A DNA stretch of 64,000 nt. Origin: Odontocerum albicorne (taxonomy: Eukaryota; Arthropoda; Insecta; Trichoptera; Odontoceridae). This document shows positions 1 to 10,240 of the stretch, one piece after another (position 1 is the first letter of the stretch; each line of letters starts with the position of its first letter). Location of the stretch: contig OX463856.1 of assembly GCA_949825065.1 (NCBI GenBank), positions 1,216,702 through 1,280,701 on the forward strand, in the 5' to 3' direction. A program made the position numbers and the translations under genes. The notes beneath the pieces were generated by a model, which searched no databases, was not told the origin of the DNA, and saw nothing but the letters and a program-made list of their open reading frames with translations.

Positions 1-728
1 GTTCGTAAAAAATACTCTTGTGTCGAAACTTAATAAATAAAAGTTCCTCTAGAAAAACAGCCGATATCTGAATACGTTAGGACTTGTATCAGGAAAGCCT
101 GATTTCTCAATAAAAGTGCACTGTCCGTGCTACGCATACGAATATAACATTTTTTATATTTAATTTATAGTTAAGGCATGTGGAGGTTTAAAACATTGTA
201 ATTTGTTTTATTAAGATAAAGTTATATATCAATAATTTATTATACATGAATAAGTATTTGTTGTCAAGACCTAACTTCTCTATTGACCTTTTATTTGTTT
301 GTAATTTAAATCTTTAACAATTTTTATTAGTACAAGTCAGTCGGCGTGGAATTACTTCCTTGAACAATGCTCTTATCTCAGGGTTATTTAAGTGAGTATT
401 ATTGGTCATTCCTTGCGTCGTTAAATGGGTAAGGTATCAAATAAAACAATAGCGGAACTATGGAGAAAATGAAATTTATTTAACATGGATCCGACGGATG
501 GTCGATCCCTACACGACATTGTATTAACTTGTTATATATCCATTTGTTCGTAAAACATACTCTCTAGAAAAACAGCCGATATCTGAATATGTTAGGACTT
601 GTATCAGGAAAGTCGGATTTCTCAATAAAAGTGCACCGTCCGTGCTACGCATACGAATATAACATTTTTTAATATTTTATTGATAGTTAAGGCATGTGGA
701 GGTTTAAAGACATTGTAATTTGTTTTAT
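1..728 (+). repeat. Diverged direct repeat pair (1-210 and 545-728)
   Basis: Two copies of a roughly 185-210 bp sequence lie in the same orientation. Both contain the words ccgatatctgaata, gctacgcatacgaatataac and ggcatgtggaggttta. The second copy lacks about 26 bp near its start and its 3' end runs into a Penelope remnant. The first copy touches the window edge, so its true length is unknown. The 335-bp spacer has no recognisable coding sequence. They could be a dispersed repeat or LTR-like ends; no TG/CA termini or primer site are visible. Confidence 0.7.
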
Positions 729-868
729 CCACTGAATATAACGGTATAACCCTACCGGTAAGTCTTGATTGTGTTCCCTGATGATGAATGAGGTGTGCAC
801 CTTGAAACCGGTAGGGTTATACCGTTATATAAAATGAAATAAACAGTGTTTGATTAAACAAATTATAA
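724..868 (+). mobile_element. Penelope-like element 3'-end (pseudo-LTR) remnant
   Basis: A perfect 22-bp inverted repeat (738-759 and 807-828, core taaccctaccggt) brackets about 47 bp. The same terminal words occur at the ends of the Penelope-like elements at 20.7 kb and 52.3-54.2 kb, and the flank cagtgtttgattaaac also matches the 20.7-kb copy. No coding part remains. It contains CTGATGA at 778-784 and GAAA at 804-807, discussed as a possible hammerhead relic. Confidence 0.7.
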
Positions 869-1269
869 AATATAACATTTTCTTTTATTTTAAATATTAT
901 TTTAAATAAATTTTCTCTTCAAAAATAATATGCCATGAATATATTTGTATGTGTATCTTTCAGTTATTCTCAAAAAGATTTAGTTTTCTTTTTCACTTTT
1001 TTTTTATATGAATAATATTCTACGAATTAAATGAATCCATCTTTCAGTTATTTCCAAAAACTCCAAATAAGACCTTCGCATCCGCTTTGTAAATGAAATA
1101 AAGTATTTTGGGCGTGTACATAGCAATGTGTGTACCTATTCTATTTCAGAAAGGTTGGGTACCAGAGACATGCACATGAAAGGGGCCTACTCAGTGCCTC
1201 TGCAAGGGGGAGCGACGCCTGTGTCCTGAAATTGGAAAATATTAGAGCTTTAGAAAATAATAACCAATG

Positions 1270-1745
1270 GAACAAGTCTCAAAAGATCAAATTAATTATT
1301 TGTTGTTGTAATTATATTTATTTTAGTCTGCTTAATTTGCAAATTTCTAGATTCCAGTCTGTTTTCATAGGCAGCTGCTATCAGGCAGATATGATAGTCG
1401 TAAATATTGTCATATGCCCGCTTCTAATAAGTCTAAATGGGCTTAAGTGTCACGAAATAATTGATTTCAAACTTTGTCTATTTGTATTCAAGTCCCTTAA
1501 TGGGATGTGTCCATTGTATCTGAGAGATGGAGAGTATTAAAATGTTTAGGTCGATTTCTTCTTCATCTAATAAATTGATTATTCCAAATCGATTCAATAG
1601 GACGGGGTATTATGAAAAAACTTTTATCATTGCTGGTCCTGTGGCGTGGAATGGTTTGCCTGTTAGTGATATAGATATTGGTGGCATGTGCAGCTTTAGG
1701 AAGCACAAACTTTTACCAACATTTATAATTTTTTACGGTCTATTC
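1270..1745 (+). pseudogene. CR1-like LINE, C-terminal RT-tail fragment
   Basis: Frame-broken translation keeps the tail typical of CR1-type ORF2 proteins. A segment like IDFKLCLFVFKSLNGMCP (about 1460-1515) is followed by RSISSSSNKLIIPNRFNR and then GPVAWNGLPVSD before a basic C-terminus. Two reading frames overlap around 1527-1540, so at least one frameshift is present. The RT core, endonuclease and ORF1 are absent, as expected for 5'-truncated LINE copies. The same family recurs at 18.0-18.6 kb (minus) and 30.05-30.46 kb (plus). Confidence 0.75.
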
Positions 1746-2387
1746 TGACAGGAAATATGAATAGCAAAATGATCCGAAGGAGTAACCAGGTGAAAAAATC
1801 AGCAGGGTGCTTATTTCATAAGGCACTGCATAATGTTAGGGAACGCTAGTACCGGAGAGGAATGTTTGATGGTCATGGTGATTGTAATCATAACTTGAGG
1901 GCACGACCAAGGGGATCATAAAACATAATTTACAACTAAAACCTCAGACTCATCTCGAGACCTTTCTGATATAAAACCAAAATGAAAGGGAGTAAGGTTC
2001 AGCTCAGACCACCCTAGATGTAAGGTTCAGCTCAGACCACCCCAGATGTTTTCATTCAATGCGTTTAATACCCTTATTTTACAAATCCATCCTGTCGTGT
2101 AGCTCATGACTGAGCATCGTGACTCCCATGATAGCCTTTGTCGACTCCCCTCAATCCATCTTTGTATAGTACAACATATGTTAAGGGTAGTTTTGTTGCG
2201 TCTCGCACTTGGACTCATTGGTCAGTCAGTCCATCAAATGCTATTGTGAGACGTCCTTTCACGCTTCCAGTGACCATAAGATTCACCAAACTGTCTCCAT
2301 GTCGACAGTTTGGAGAGTCTTATGGACGAGCAGAATGCCCAAAGAATCGGAGGAGTCGTCATGGGCATATTGTCGATAATCTAAAAA
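1746..2387. other. Unassigned sequence with short duplication and hairpin
   Basis: No coding sequence is recognised. About 1991-2047 holds a 24-26 bp tandem duplication (taaggttcagctcagaccac). Around 2275-2326 is an imperfect hairpin in which ccaaactgtc pairs with gacagtttgg and cataaga with tcttatg. Short ORFs here carry no recognisable domain. Confidence 0.5.
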
Positions 2388-3206
2388 GCTAGGGTAAAGC
2401 TAGGGTTTCCTAAGAAAGCGGTGTCGTTATACATATGTTAGCGCCCGTAACAAAACGTTGTATAATCAAACCATATGGCGTTGGATTCCTAGAGAGCGTT
2501 GGTTGTGTCGTTATATAGCGCCCGTAACAAAACGTTGTCTATGCAAACCATATGGCGTTGGTTTCCTAAAGAGCGTTGGTTGTGAGCGTAACGTCAAATA
2601 GCTGTGTCGCCAATTGCCGGCCGTCATAGCGCAACAAACAGTCGTGGAACGGTTTTCCTGTGTAGCGGTGACCGTTTTAAAATAAAAAATGAGTGCAAAC
2701 GTAATTTAATTTGGACCAGCGAAAATGACGTAATATTGATTGATTTTGTAAGAAATAATGAAGCTTTATATAGTGTGAAGAGCAAAGACTATAGAAAAAC
2801 CCAGTTGAAACAAAATATGTGGAATAATATCGGAACTACACTGGAAAAAATCAGGAATTTATGTATATTGTATATTAATAAGATTGTATTCCTGCTTTGC
2901 TGAGGGGTTTATATTCAAATTTAAAAGAACTAATGTTTATTCTTCATTAAAAAAATAAAAGACAAAATAATATTTCATAAATTCGTTCACGGAGCTGTCA
3001 GATTTGAAGTTTCCAACTGACAGTTGTGGGTTCTCTTTTCTGCCGTCTGGCGGCGCGCCAGGCGGATGCGACGCAAACTACTTGCGCACACGTCCATTCT
3101 CCACTGCAATACGCTTTCTGATACGTCCGCAGCATCACGTCATGTTACGGCCGCTACATAACAACACCGCTTTCTTAGGAAGCCCTAGCTTTACTCTATT
3201 TTTTTT
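2388..3206 (+). mobile_element. DNA transposon remnant with MADF-like ORF (PIF/Harbinger-like?)
   Basis: Long, slightly diverged terminal inverted repeats bound the element. The left end reads ctagggtttcctaagaaagc, and its complement is found at about 3160-3200. The similarity continues inward through gttacgg(g/c)cgcta. Inside the left end an about 85-bp unit, with cccgtaacaaaacgttgt and accatatggcgttgg, is tandemly duplicated (2424-2580). The interior encodes a MADF-like segment. No transposase catalytic domain is present. MADF or Myb/SANT-like proteins accompany PIF/Harbinger transposases, which suggests the superfamily, but no clear 3-bp target duplication was found. Confidence 0.6.
2604..2903 (+). 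CDS. MADF/Myb-SANT-like DNA-binding protein fragment
   Basis: The 99-residue frame is mostly spacer at both ends. The central part (about residues 36-84) contains IWTSENDVILIDFVRNNEAL, a YRKTQLKQNMW stretch and NNIGTTL. This matches the MADF pattern: an acidic start, LI..V..N..LY, a basic Y+++..+...W and a final I...L. MADF domains bind DNA and occur both in host transcription factors and in transposon accessory ORFs. The location between inverted repeats supports the second. The chosen ATG is arbitrary and an intron or truncation is likely. No second exon was found. Confidence 0.5.
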   Translation: MSPIAGRHSATNSRGTVFLCSGDRFKIKNECKRNLIWTSENDVILIDFVRNNEALYSVKSKDYRKTQLKQNMWNNIGTTLEKIRNLCILYINKIVFLLC

Positions 3207-3610
3207 GAGAATGGAGGCATTAATTCGTCTTGGCCATGGAATTCATATCATCATTTTCCAGCACCACATTTCAAATGCATCTATTCCACGTCTCTCGTTT
3301 GCTCTGAAATCCATGCCTCCACGCCGAACATACATTTTGAAAAGTATTATAAATATCTAGACATCTTTTGATGAACCAAAACCTCATTAGATTTTCAAGT
3401 ATTCATCCTCTATCCTTACTTTTGGCTTACTAAATATATACTATAGATGCCATTAGTTCTCTTTTTATACTATCCCGCCATCAAAACTTCAGTTTCATCG
3501 ATTCGTAATGTACCAAACATATCGGGATCGGTGAGGCGAACATGATGAAGTCAATATTGTGATTGGCTCCAGTAATGGAGCCTTCGGGTTAAGACCCACT
3601 GGAGTAGGCA
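3207..3610. other. Unassigned sequence between transposons
   Basis: No domain or repeat structure was recognised, apart from gagccttcgggtt...ccact(g/c)gagtaggca at 3578-3610, which recurs at 42053-42082 beside a SINE body. Confidence 0.4.
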
Positions 3611-3614
3611 AGTA

Positions 3615-3801
3615 CAGTACCCGGCGGTAAGTAATACACATCGGGCTTAAGAAAGAGACTGTCTGCCATAATCAGCTAACTTCGGCTTTGTAAAGCGTCG
3701 TCGACGCTAGTTACAGTTACAGCTACATAGCCGAAGTTAGCCGATTATGACCGACAGTCTCTTTCTTAAACCCGATGTGTATTACTTACCGCCGCGTACT
3801 G
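3615..3801. mobile_element. MITE, CAGTAC termini, TA target site (copy 1)
   Basis: The 187-bp element is nearly all terminal inverted repeat: about 80 bp at each end pair, with the words gcggtaagtaatacacatcg and ttagccgattatg. It begins CAGTAC, ends GTACTG and is flanked by TA on both sides (3613-3614 and 3802-3803). That is the Tc1/mariner target-site rule. A second copy is at 5762-6031. No coding capacity. Confidence 0.85.
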
Positions 3802-3802
3802 T

Positions 3803-4143
3803 AACTTATAACTTGCTATCGTTAATTTTTTTCTCCGTAACATATTCACCATATATGTTACATATATAGCTACATGTCAAATCCAATGGTTCTTCATTTG
3901 GCAATATTGTCTTCCGGTCACGCCCTTCGTCGTCATCCATTTCTATGACTTACATACTATACTCTCAAGTACTAACTTATAATTTGCTATCGTAAATTTT
4001 TTTCTCCGTAACATATTCACCATATATGTTACATATATAGCTACATGTCAAATCCAATGGTTCTTCATTTGGCAATATTGTCTTCCGGTCACGCTCTTCG
4101 TCGTCATCCATTTCTATGACTTACATACTATACTTTCAAGTGC
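3803..4143 (+). repeat. 171-bp tandem duplication
   Basis: Two head-to-tail units start at 3803 and 3974, each opening with aacttata and containing caaatccaatggttcttcat. They differ at only a few positions. Unit 1 directly abuts the MITE end. Confidence 0.9.
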
Positions 4144-4803
4144 TAAAAATATGATGAAAGGGCGATTTTAAATAAAAAAAACTCAAAGCCTTGCTGCGTA
4201 CATCGGCGCAACGGCCCTGACTGCAATCATCCATTTTGTCCACAAAGCCTGTCAAAAGAGTGATTGTGCGTCGAGATTGGGAATGTGCATGCACAGGCAA
4301 TGGGGCAGTCACCGATATGATGGACTGTTGAGGGACTCAAAAATATTTCAATAGCCGGGAGATCAATAAGCGCGCTGGAGACAATATAAAGAGACGTCTT
4401 ATTCAAAGAAGAAGATGATATTGTGTCGGTTTTGAATAGACTCGATGCAGGATATAACTTGTCTTGATGTGTTCGACGTTTATTGTTGTATTTATTTTTA
4501 TATTTATTGTAGTTTCAAGATACCTTTTGAGATGGGAAAGTACGAGTATGTAAAACTTAAATTGAAATATCTCAATTATGTGTTATGCTCAAAAATGAAT
4601 TGTGTTATAGTTTCGTATTAAAACTAAAATCTGACGGATTTTTATCATGTCACACTTTCTTCCATTCAACCACAAAACAGCTAAAGAGTTATTAAGGGAA
4701 AAGTAAGGACAAACAGAAATTGAACCTATAACCACCTTCATGCATTCATAATCCTAAATAAAGTATGTTAAGGTTGGGCAATTTTTCATGCAAGTTATTC
4801 TAA
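4144..4803. other. Unassigned sequence
   Basis: No coding domain recognised. Around 4190-4430 base composition is more balanced and ends in a gaagaagatgatat run, which resembles the microsatellite tail of RTE LINE 3' ends, but no protein match was seen. Confidence 0.35.
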
Positions 4804-4927
4804 TAAATTTTGAATCTATGTCCAAGAGATGCGTGCACTAAGAAAAATTTTGAATCTATGTCCAAGAGATGCGTGCACTAAGAAAAATTTTGAATCTATG
4901 TCCAAGAGATGCGGGCACTAAGAAAAA
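4804..4927 (+). repeat. Three-copy 40-bp tandem repeat
   Basis: The unit ttttgaatctatgtccaaga plus gatgcg(t/g)gcactaagaaaaa repeats three times with one visible substitution. Confidence 0.95.
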
Positions 4928-4929
4928 AT

Positions 4930-5300
4930 AGTGGTATCAATGTTTGAAAGACGGCGGAGTGAAGACATCAGAAATCAATGTATGGATAAAATTGTTCTTT
5001 TAAGTAAGTTGAGGTAAGGAGCATTAGGATAGTTTGGACACGTGTAGAGAATGAATGACATAAGAATGACTAAGCGAGTATACAAGTTACAAGTGCAAAG
5101 TGTGCGTGGAAGAGGTAGACCGAGGAAAACTTGGCTGGAACAAATGTAGCAGATGTTGAAAGAAGGTTAAGTGAGAAGAAGATTGTGCATGACGATATAT
5201 ATAAATATATGGAGGAGACGAAATTTATGAGCATGGCTAGAAGCTTGGAGATATTATCTCTCTGTCTACTTCGCAAGGGACACGGCGTGATGGTATGTAT
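4930..5300 (+). pseudogene. RTE-type LINE, 3'-terminal ORF fragment
   Basis: Interrupted translation carries the C-terminal signature of RTE-like LINE proteins: a degraded W(F)GHV-type segment near 5030-5060, then VRGRGRPRKTWLEQM (about 5100-5145), followed by a tail that ends in tatgtatgtatg-like sequence. RT and endonuclease domains are missing. Sister fragments are at 12.93-13.21, 27.08-28.15 and 31.32-31.86 kb, so this is a recurrent 5'-truncated family. Confidence 0.65.
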
Positions 5301-5429
5301 GTGTGCTTGAATTTGATTTGTAAATTAACTGAAAGGTCACTTGAAGACACTATGAAGACTTTATGACACGTATGACACTATGAAGTGTTCTCCGTGTTCT
5401 TGTAAAAATAATAACAAAACAATTATGTG

Positions 5430-6145
5430 AGGGAGTATATAGTTATTAACATATGGATGCGAAACATGGACTCATTTTGTACGAATGATGCAAAAGATCC
5501 AAATAATACAACGCAGCATGGAGAGGTGAATGCTAGATTATAATAGGTGAGACCGCAAACGCAATGAATGGATACGCACCCAAACAAAAGTTGAGGATAT
5601 TATAGAGATTGCAAAAAGACTGAAGTGGAAGTGAACCGGGCACGTTGCCCAAACAATGGAACATCGTTGGACGTACGAAGTAATCCAATGGTACCCAATA
5701 ATCAAAACTAGGCCTGTAAGAAGACCAAATGCACGCTGGGTGGACGAAACACGTGTACGTACAGTACTAGGCGGTAAGTAACATACACCGGGCTTAAGAA
5801 AGACTGTCGGTCATAATCGGTTAACTTCGGCTTTGTAGAGCGTCGTCTCTGTCGCACGATGCGCTAACAGTCCGGTATCTAGAAAGAGCTGTTAAACTTT
5901 TTGACTGGCAAATCGCGACGGAACACGTGTATGAATGACAAAGACGACGCTCTACAAAGCCCAAGCTAGCCGATTATGGCCGACGGTCTCTTTCTTAAGC
6001 CCGGTGTGTATTATTTACCTCCGAGTACTTGTAAGCAAGTAGCGATTACGTGGCAGCAATGCGCAGACAGGATTTCTTGAAAACTGCTTGGAGAGGCCTA
6101 TATCCTGTAGTGGTTAAATATAGGCGGAAGATGATGATATTAAAA
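5430..6145 (+). pseudogene. RTE-type LINE C-terminal fragment split by a MITE
   Basis: The left part translates as LTYGCETWTHFVR-like, then a K(L)KWK.TGHVA segment and RRPNARWVDE just before 5757. After the MITE ends at 6031 the same type of protein continues, with a QDR..WK.LGEAY-like tail and a ggcggaagatgatgatat 3' end. Order, orientation and family agree on the two sides, so one LINE fragment was broken by a later insertion. Stops are present. Confidence 0.7.
5762..6031. mobile_element. MITE, CAGTAC termini (copy 2), nested in RTE
   Basis: Same family as 3615-3801, but 270 bp long because of a longer central region. Both ends keep ggcttaagaaag and the agagcgtcgtc inner repeat. TA flanks lie at 5760-5761 and 6032-6033. 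The right end reads ACTTG instead of ACTG. Confidence 0.85.
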
Positions 6146-6361
6146 AAGAGTTTGTTAGAGATGCGCCATTCATAAATAATATAAATGTCCTTATAGAGTT
6201 TCCTGCGCAAACATCTATAATCTTTATTTTGAGGTACATTTTCAGATCTTCTGCAAACTTAAAAATATTTGAGTATTTTATGGTGTGGGCATTCATTCAA
6301 CCCATTTGCCCTTTTATTATTCTTCTTCTTTCTTCTTTCTTCTTCCGGGCACTGTGTCAAC

Positions 6362-6712
6362 TCATTGCCTAGGTAGACTGTTGGCGTCGGCTCTTCTCGT
6401 TCTGAGGCTGTATGTTCTTCGGTTCTGGGTGTCGTTTTCATCCAGGCCGTTTCTCTGCAGGATTTTGGAGCATTGAGTTATCCAGGAGTTCTTTGATCTT
6501 CCTCTGGACGGCTGTCGAGGAAGATCCACAGACATTGCCTGATTTACCGTATGGTCTGGTGGTCTCCGTGTTATGTGCCCGTACCATCTCAGCTGTCGCT
6601 CTTCCCGCTTACTATTTATGTCAGTGACTCCCAGGCTACCACGAATGCGTGAGCTCTTAATTTTATATTTTAGTGATACTTCTGCCGACCACCTAAGCAT
6701 TCTCTTGGACCG
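6362..6712 (-). pseudogene. RTE-type LINE C-terminus (3' side of insertion)
   Basis: On the minus strand a 112-residue open stretch includes RIRGSLGVTDI, RQLRWYGHITRRPPDH and a basic RGRSKNSWI segment. This order is seen at the C-terminus of RTE-like ORF2 proteins. Its upstream portion lies at 7183-7330 beyond a nested insertion. The RT core is absent. Confidence 0.7.
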
Positions 6713-6714
6713 TA

Positions 6715-7180
6715 AAGTTCTATAAAAGCCAACAAAATCACAGCAATCCCTTAATCGCTACCCTGGGGGTTTACGAGAGTAAATCTGATCTACCCTTCCG
6801 TTATAAGCACAGGCTCCCGAAGCATTATCTGTTGCCTGACTAGTCCACCTACAGTATTAGCTGGGACGACCAAGGTCTGAGTGAATGTGATGGAATACAA
6901 GTAGCCTGAACGAGTGGACTTGTTTTTGCTAAATAATTAGTGTAAGAATTGTTATCTAGTTATAAGTAGTATGTAGGTGTTAATTATTTCTAAGAAATCA
7001 TATATTAAGATTGTAAAAAATAAAATGACATGTAGGAAAATAAGATTAAGTAAGTTCATAAATTATAACATACGAGTATAATTAAGATTAGTTAAGTAAT
7101 AGATTTGTATAGAGGTATATATAGCCTGGGTAAATATTTGTACAATATATTATTTTGTTTAATAAAAAAAAAAAAAAACA
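6715..7180 (+). mobile_element. LINE 3'-end insertion with poly(A), nested in RTE
   Basis: This roughly 465-bp block separates two pieces of the same minus-strand RTE protein and ends in aataaaaaaaaaaaaaaca (about 7161-7179). It has a proline/glycine-rich start followed by AT-rich 3' UTR-like sequence. A 5'-truncated, poly(A)-tailed LINE copy is the simplest reading. The encoded family is not identified. Confidence 0.6.
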
Positions 7181-7182
7181 AA

Positions 7183-7330
7183 TTGCCTAGAGTAAGAGCT
7201 GTATATAGTCCAGCATTCTGAGCCATACACAATTGCGAGTCTAACGATACTCTGGTTTACCTTTCCTTTCAGTTTTATAGGCATTTTTGGGTCACACAAG
7301 ACTCCTGTTACCGATTTTTTGCCCTTTTAT
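7183..7330 (-). pseudogene. RTE-type LINE fragment (5' side of insertion)
   Basis: Reverse-strand translation gives a TGVLCDPKMPIKLKGKVNQS segment followed by VRLAIVYGSECWT. This is the conserved piece that precedes the WYGH segment in these proteins. It aligns in order with 6362-6712 once the poly(A)-tailed block is removed. Confidence 0.7.
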
Positions 7331-7983
7331 TATTATTACATGCCCAAACCATCTCAGGGCGCTCTTCTTCATTTTGCAAAATATATGACTAAAATAAATA
7401 AACGTTCCTGTTTATGTACTTATTAATATGGCGGCCATTATACAATGTTTATCTGAGATGAAAAATGTATTTTGTACAAGGACCGTACCGAGCATCGGCC
7501 GGTTGTGTCAGAAATCCTGTTTCACACCAAAATGCGGCCCGAACACAAATTCCGTCAAAATCTTGGGTGTGGACCTTAGTAAAAAGTGTAGGGTTACCAA
7601 AAGTTTCGGTTTTGAAATCCTCTTCAGAATACCGGTTGGACATCTAAATGTCCAGGAATTTTAGAGAAAGTCATTGACCAATATTACCTCTAGACTGAAA
7701 TAGTTCTTACTATCGCACATGACTCCGCGTTCATTCTACTCAACGCTCGTTCCTTCGCTCCCAACCCAAGCCAGCAATGCCTACCCAGGAAGATATTTGA
7801 GTCATATGGATGGTCAGTGGACTAAGGCCCGGAACAGAACTTAAGTCAACTTTGTGAAGGCGGAATTACAAGTTAGATCAAATTATATCCATAATTGTGC
7901 CAGTCAACGTGGCACTAAAACACTTGAACCGGACAATGTCAAAATCTATCACGATGGTTGTTCACAACAGTATTTTAGTATGA
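7331..7983. other. Unassigned sequence
   Basis: Short overlapping ORFs exist on both strands at 7428-7664, but none shows a known motif. The segment gtgtgg...gtaaaaagtgtaggg is not repeated elsewhere in the window. Confidence 0.35.
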
Positions 7984-7985
7984 TA

Positions 7986-9239
7986 CGAAAGCTGCTACTT
8001 AAGTTTTGAGACAGAAAAGTAAAATGGCTTTATTGTTTTTCAAAATACTCTCCATTAAGATCAATACACTTTTGCATGCGTTTGAACCAATTTTCGAAGC
8101 ATTTTTTCCACTCCGAATGAGGTAACTTCAACGCATTGAACGTTTTGAACGCATCAACCGCTTCTTCAGGCGTCGAAAAACGTTGAACTTGCAATTTATT
8201 TTTGATGTTCGGGAATATAAAGAAGTCATTGGGTACCAAATCAAGGCTGTACGGTGGATGACAAAAAGTCACTTGTTTGAGCCGATGTGTGAGAGCTCGC
8301 ATTGTCGTGGTGGAGAATGATCCGTCTTTGGCGGTTGGTTTTCCTCATTTCTTCGAACATTTCTGGCAAACAAATGGTGGTGTACCATTCAGAATTGACC
8401 GTACGACGTTCCACTAAAGGCACTGTTGCGACATGACCATTTATACAGAAGAAACAAGCCACCATTTGCTTCGAAGTGCTTCGTCCGCGAACAACTTTTG
8501 TTGGATTTGGCTCGTCTTGAAAGACCCATACAGTCGACTGCTATTTAGTTTTTGGCTCATATGCATATATCCATGATTCGTCGCCTGTCACAATCTTATA
8601 CTCGTAGACGTCTTTTGAAGCACCGCGGTCGAATTTTTTCAAGATTTCTTTGGACCAATCGACACGAGCCTTTTTTTGAGCGATTGACAAATTATGCGGT
8701 ATTCAACGCGAACAAATCCTTTTGACGGCCAAATGTTCATTCAATATTGAATGTATGCGAGTGGAACTAATGTCCAAACATGCCTCAATCTTACGATAAG
8801 TCGCATGACAATCTTGCAATATCAGTTCACGCACAGCATCGATGTTTTCTGGCACAAAAACCGATTTTGGACGACCTTCACGAAATTCGTCCTGGAGCGA
8901 ACTAAGACCACGATCGAATTCGGAAAATCAGCGAAACACAGTGGCTCGGGATGGTGCTTCATCACCAAAAGTCGAAGCGAGTTGATCGGCACACTATCGG
9001 TGGGTTAGTCCACGTCGAAAATCATAAAAAAATCATTGCACGAAAATGTTCACGATTCAATTCCATTTTTGGCCGAGATGAATTTTTCAAGTCACTGTAA
9101 ACAACACAAAAAGCACTCGTACGACAAAACTTTCTAAGCACGTATACCATTAAAAACGTCAAACTTTACTATTTTGATGTCAGATTTGACGTATCTACAC
9201 TGGTGTTGCCATATCTCAAAACTTAAGTAGCGACCCTCG
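7986..9239 (-). mobile_element. mariner transposon, full length, inactive
   Basis: The 1254-bp element has inverted termini (cgaaagctgctacttaag on the left; complement cgagggtcgctacttaag on the right) and TA flanks at 7984-7985 and 9240-9241. Length, target site and encoded protein fit a canonical mariner of about 1.3 kb. Termini differ at several bases, which suggests age. Confidence 0.93.
8030..9066 (-). pseudogene. mariner transposase (DD34D), disrupted
   Basis: From an ATG at 9066 the minus strand encodes an about 345-residue transposase, the normal mariner length. The N-terminal helix-turn-helix region reads EHFRAMIFYDFRRGLTHRQC. The first catalytic Asp is in VTGDESWIYAYEP (about 8570-8600), the second in ILHHDNASSHTSAQT and the third in HPPYSLDLVPNDFFIF, giving the DD34D triad. 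Breaks are visible: an in-frame TGA near 8706, a TAG near 8545 and a small frameshifting deletion near 8270 between SDFL and HPPY. The protein would cut and paste mariner DNA at TA sites; this copy cannot encode it. Confidence 0.93.
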
Positions 9240-9316
9240 TATATTTATAGAGATATTTAAGTTTTTAGAAGCAATGTGTATTAGTTACACATCACAGGGA
9301 AGGAAGGATTAAAGCG
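9240..9316 (+). mobile_element. piggyBac-like terminal fragment
   Basis: The 77 bp match the right end of the TTAA-flanked element at 27404-28012: (t)atagagata..aag.ttttagaagcaatg, ttacacatca and gggaaggaagg. It ends near aTTAAa. The rest of the element is missing, and the mariner right terminus lies directly against it. Confidence 0.6.
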
Positions 9317-10240
9317 AATAAATCTGTTACATCAATTTTTGATTCGGCCTAAATGTTCCGTAATTGTTTCAGAAATAGTTGGCAACCCTTGATACGGGGA
9401 CCGCTGTACCTGACGAACCTTACACCACTCGCGGGACAAGCCGATCCAATATCCTTGCTCATTTGTCATAAGGACCAAATTAGAGTGCCGCAAGAGCTGA
9501 GGATTGGTTCATTCTTGCACTGGAACCTTGTTTTGTAGCACAAAAAAATCCGGCTGAGATTTTTTCCAAATACCGAGAAACGCTTCAGGCGTATAGCAGG
9601 ACATGCGTGCGGCAGGCTGTATTGATAGCCATTTCTACGAAGACACAGTTTAAAAAAAAGTCGATTGAAAATTAGTTTGCCTGCTAACCAGACGGAATGT
9701 AGCGTTGAAGTTTGACTTCCCTTGTTACGTTTTCCGTGGTTTTCTTACCAAATATGTTATTTTCTAATCATAAGGTCGAGTTAAGGTCGAGTGCTGCGAA
9801 TACTTCAACTCTTCAGATTCCTAATCGAATTGGAAAACAATTATTTTTACAGAACATTTCTGGAAGCGGAATCCTTCTACGGAACAGTCTTTCGTCCTCG
9901 CCGAGACAAATTTTTAAATTGGCGAAGTTTTCAGAAGACTTCAAGTTAGTTGTCCTCTGTACATCTGGAACAATGACCTTAACACATACATACCATATGT
10001 GCACAGCAACATTTACTGGGCGGAATTATAAAGTGAATTATCGAAATGAATGTCTATCTCTGTAATTGAGCAGATCACAATTATTATATATCAATTACTT
10101 TTAGAGATTCCTGTTCATACGCAATTATTTTTAAAGCGTTCTAGTCTGGTTTGCTTTCAAGGTGCCTGTAACATCTTTAATTATCAATAATGAATCCGAA
10201 TTTGTCAGCTTTATTAATAAAATAACAATTAATAAATAAC
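9317..10240. other. Unassigned flank of the minisatellite
   Basis: No protein domain recognised, including the 117-residue frame at 9712-10065. The words gttttc...ttcttaccaaatatgtt near 9730-9760 recur at 12500-12520, next to the inverted 40-bp units, so part of this flank belongs to the same repeat family. Confidence 0.4.

Noticed and set aside
1..728. The two direct repeats as LTRs of a retrotransposon
   Set aside because: Only 335 bp separate them; no TG/CA ends, primer site or coding sequence.
8751..9008. 85-codon plus-strand frame
   Set aside because: It is antisense to the mariner transposase coding region.
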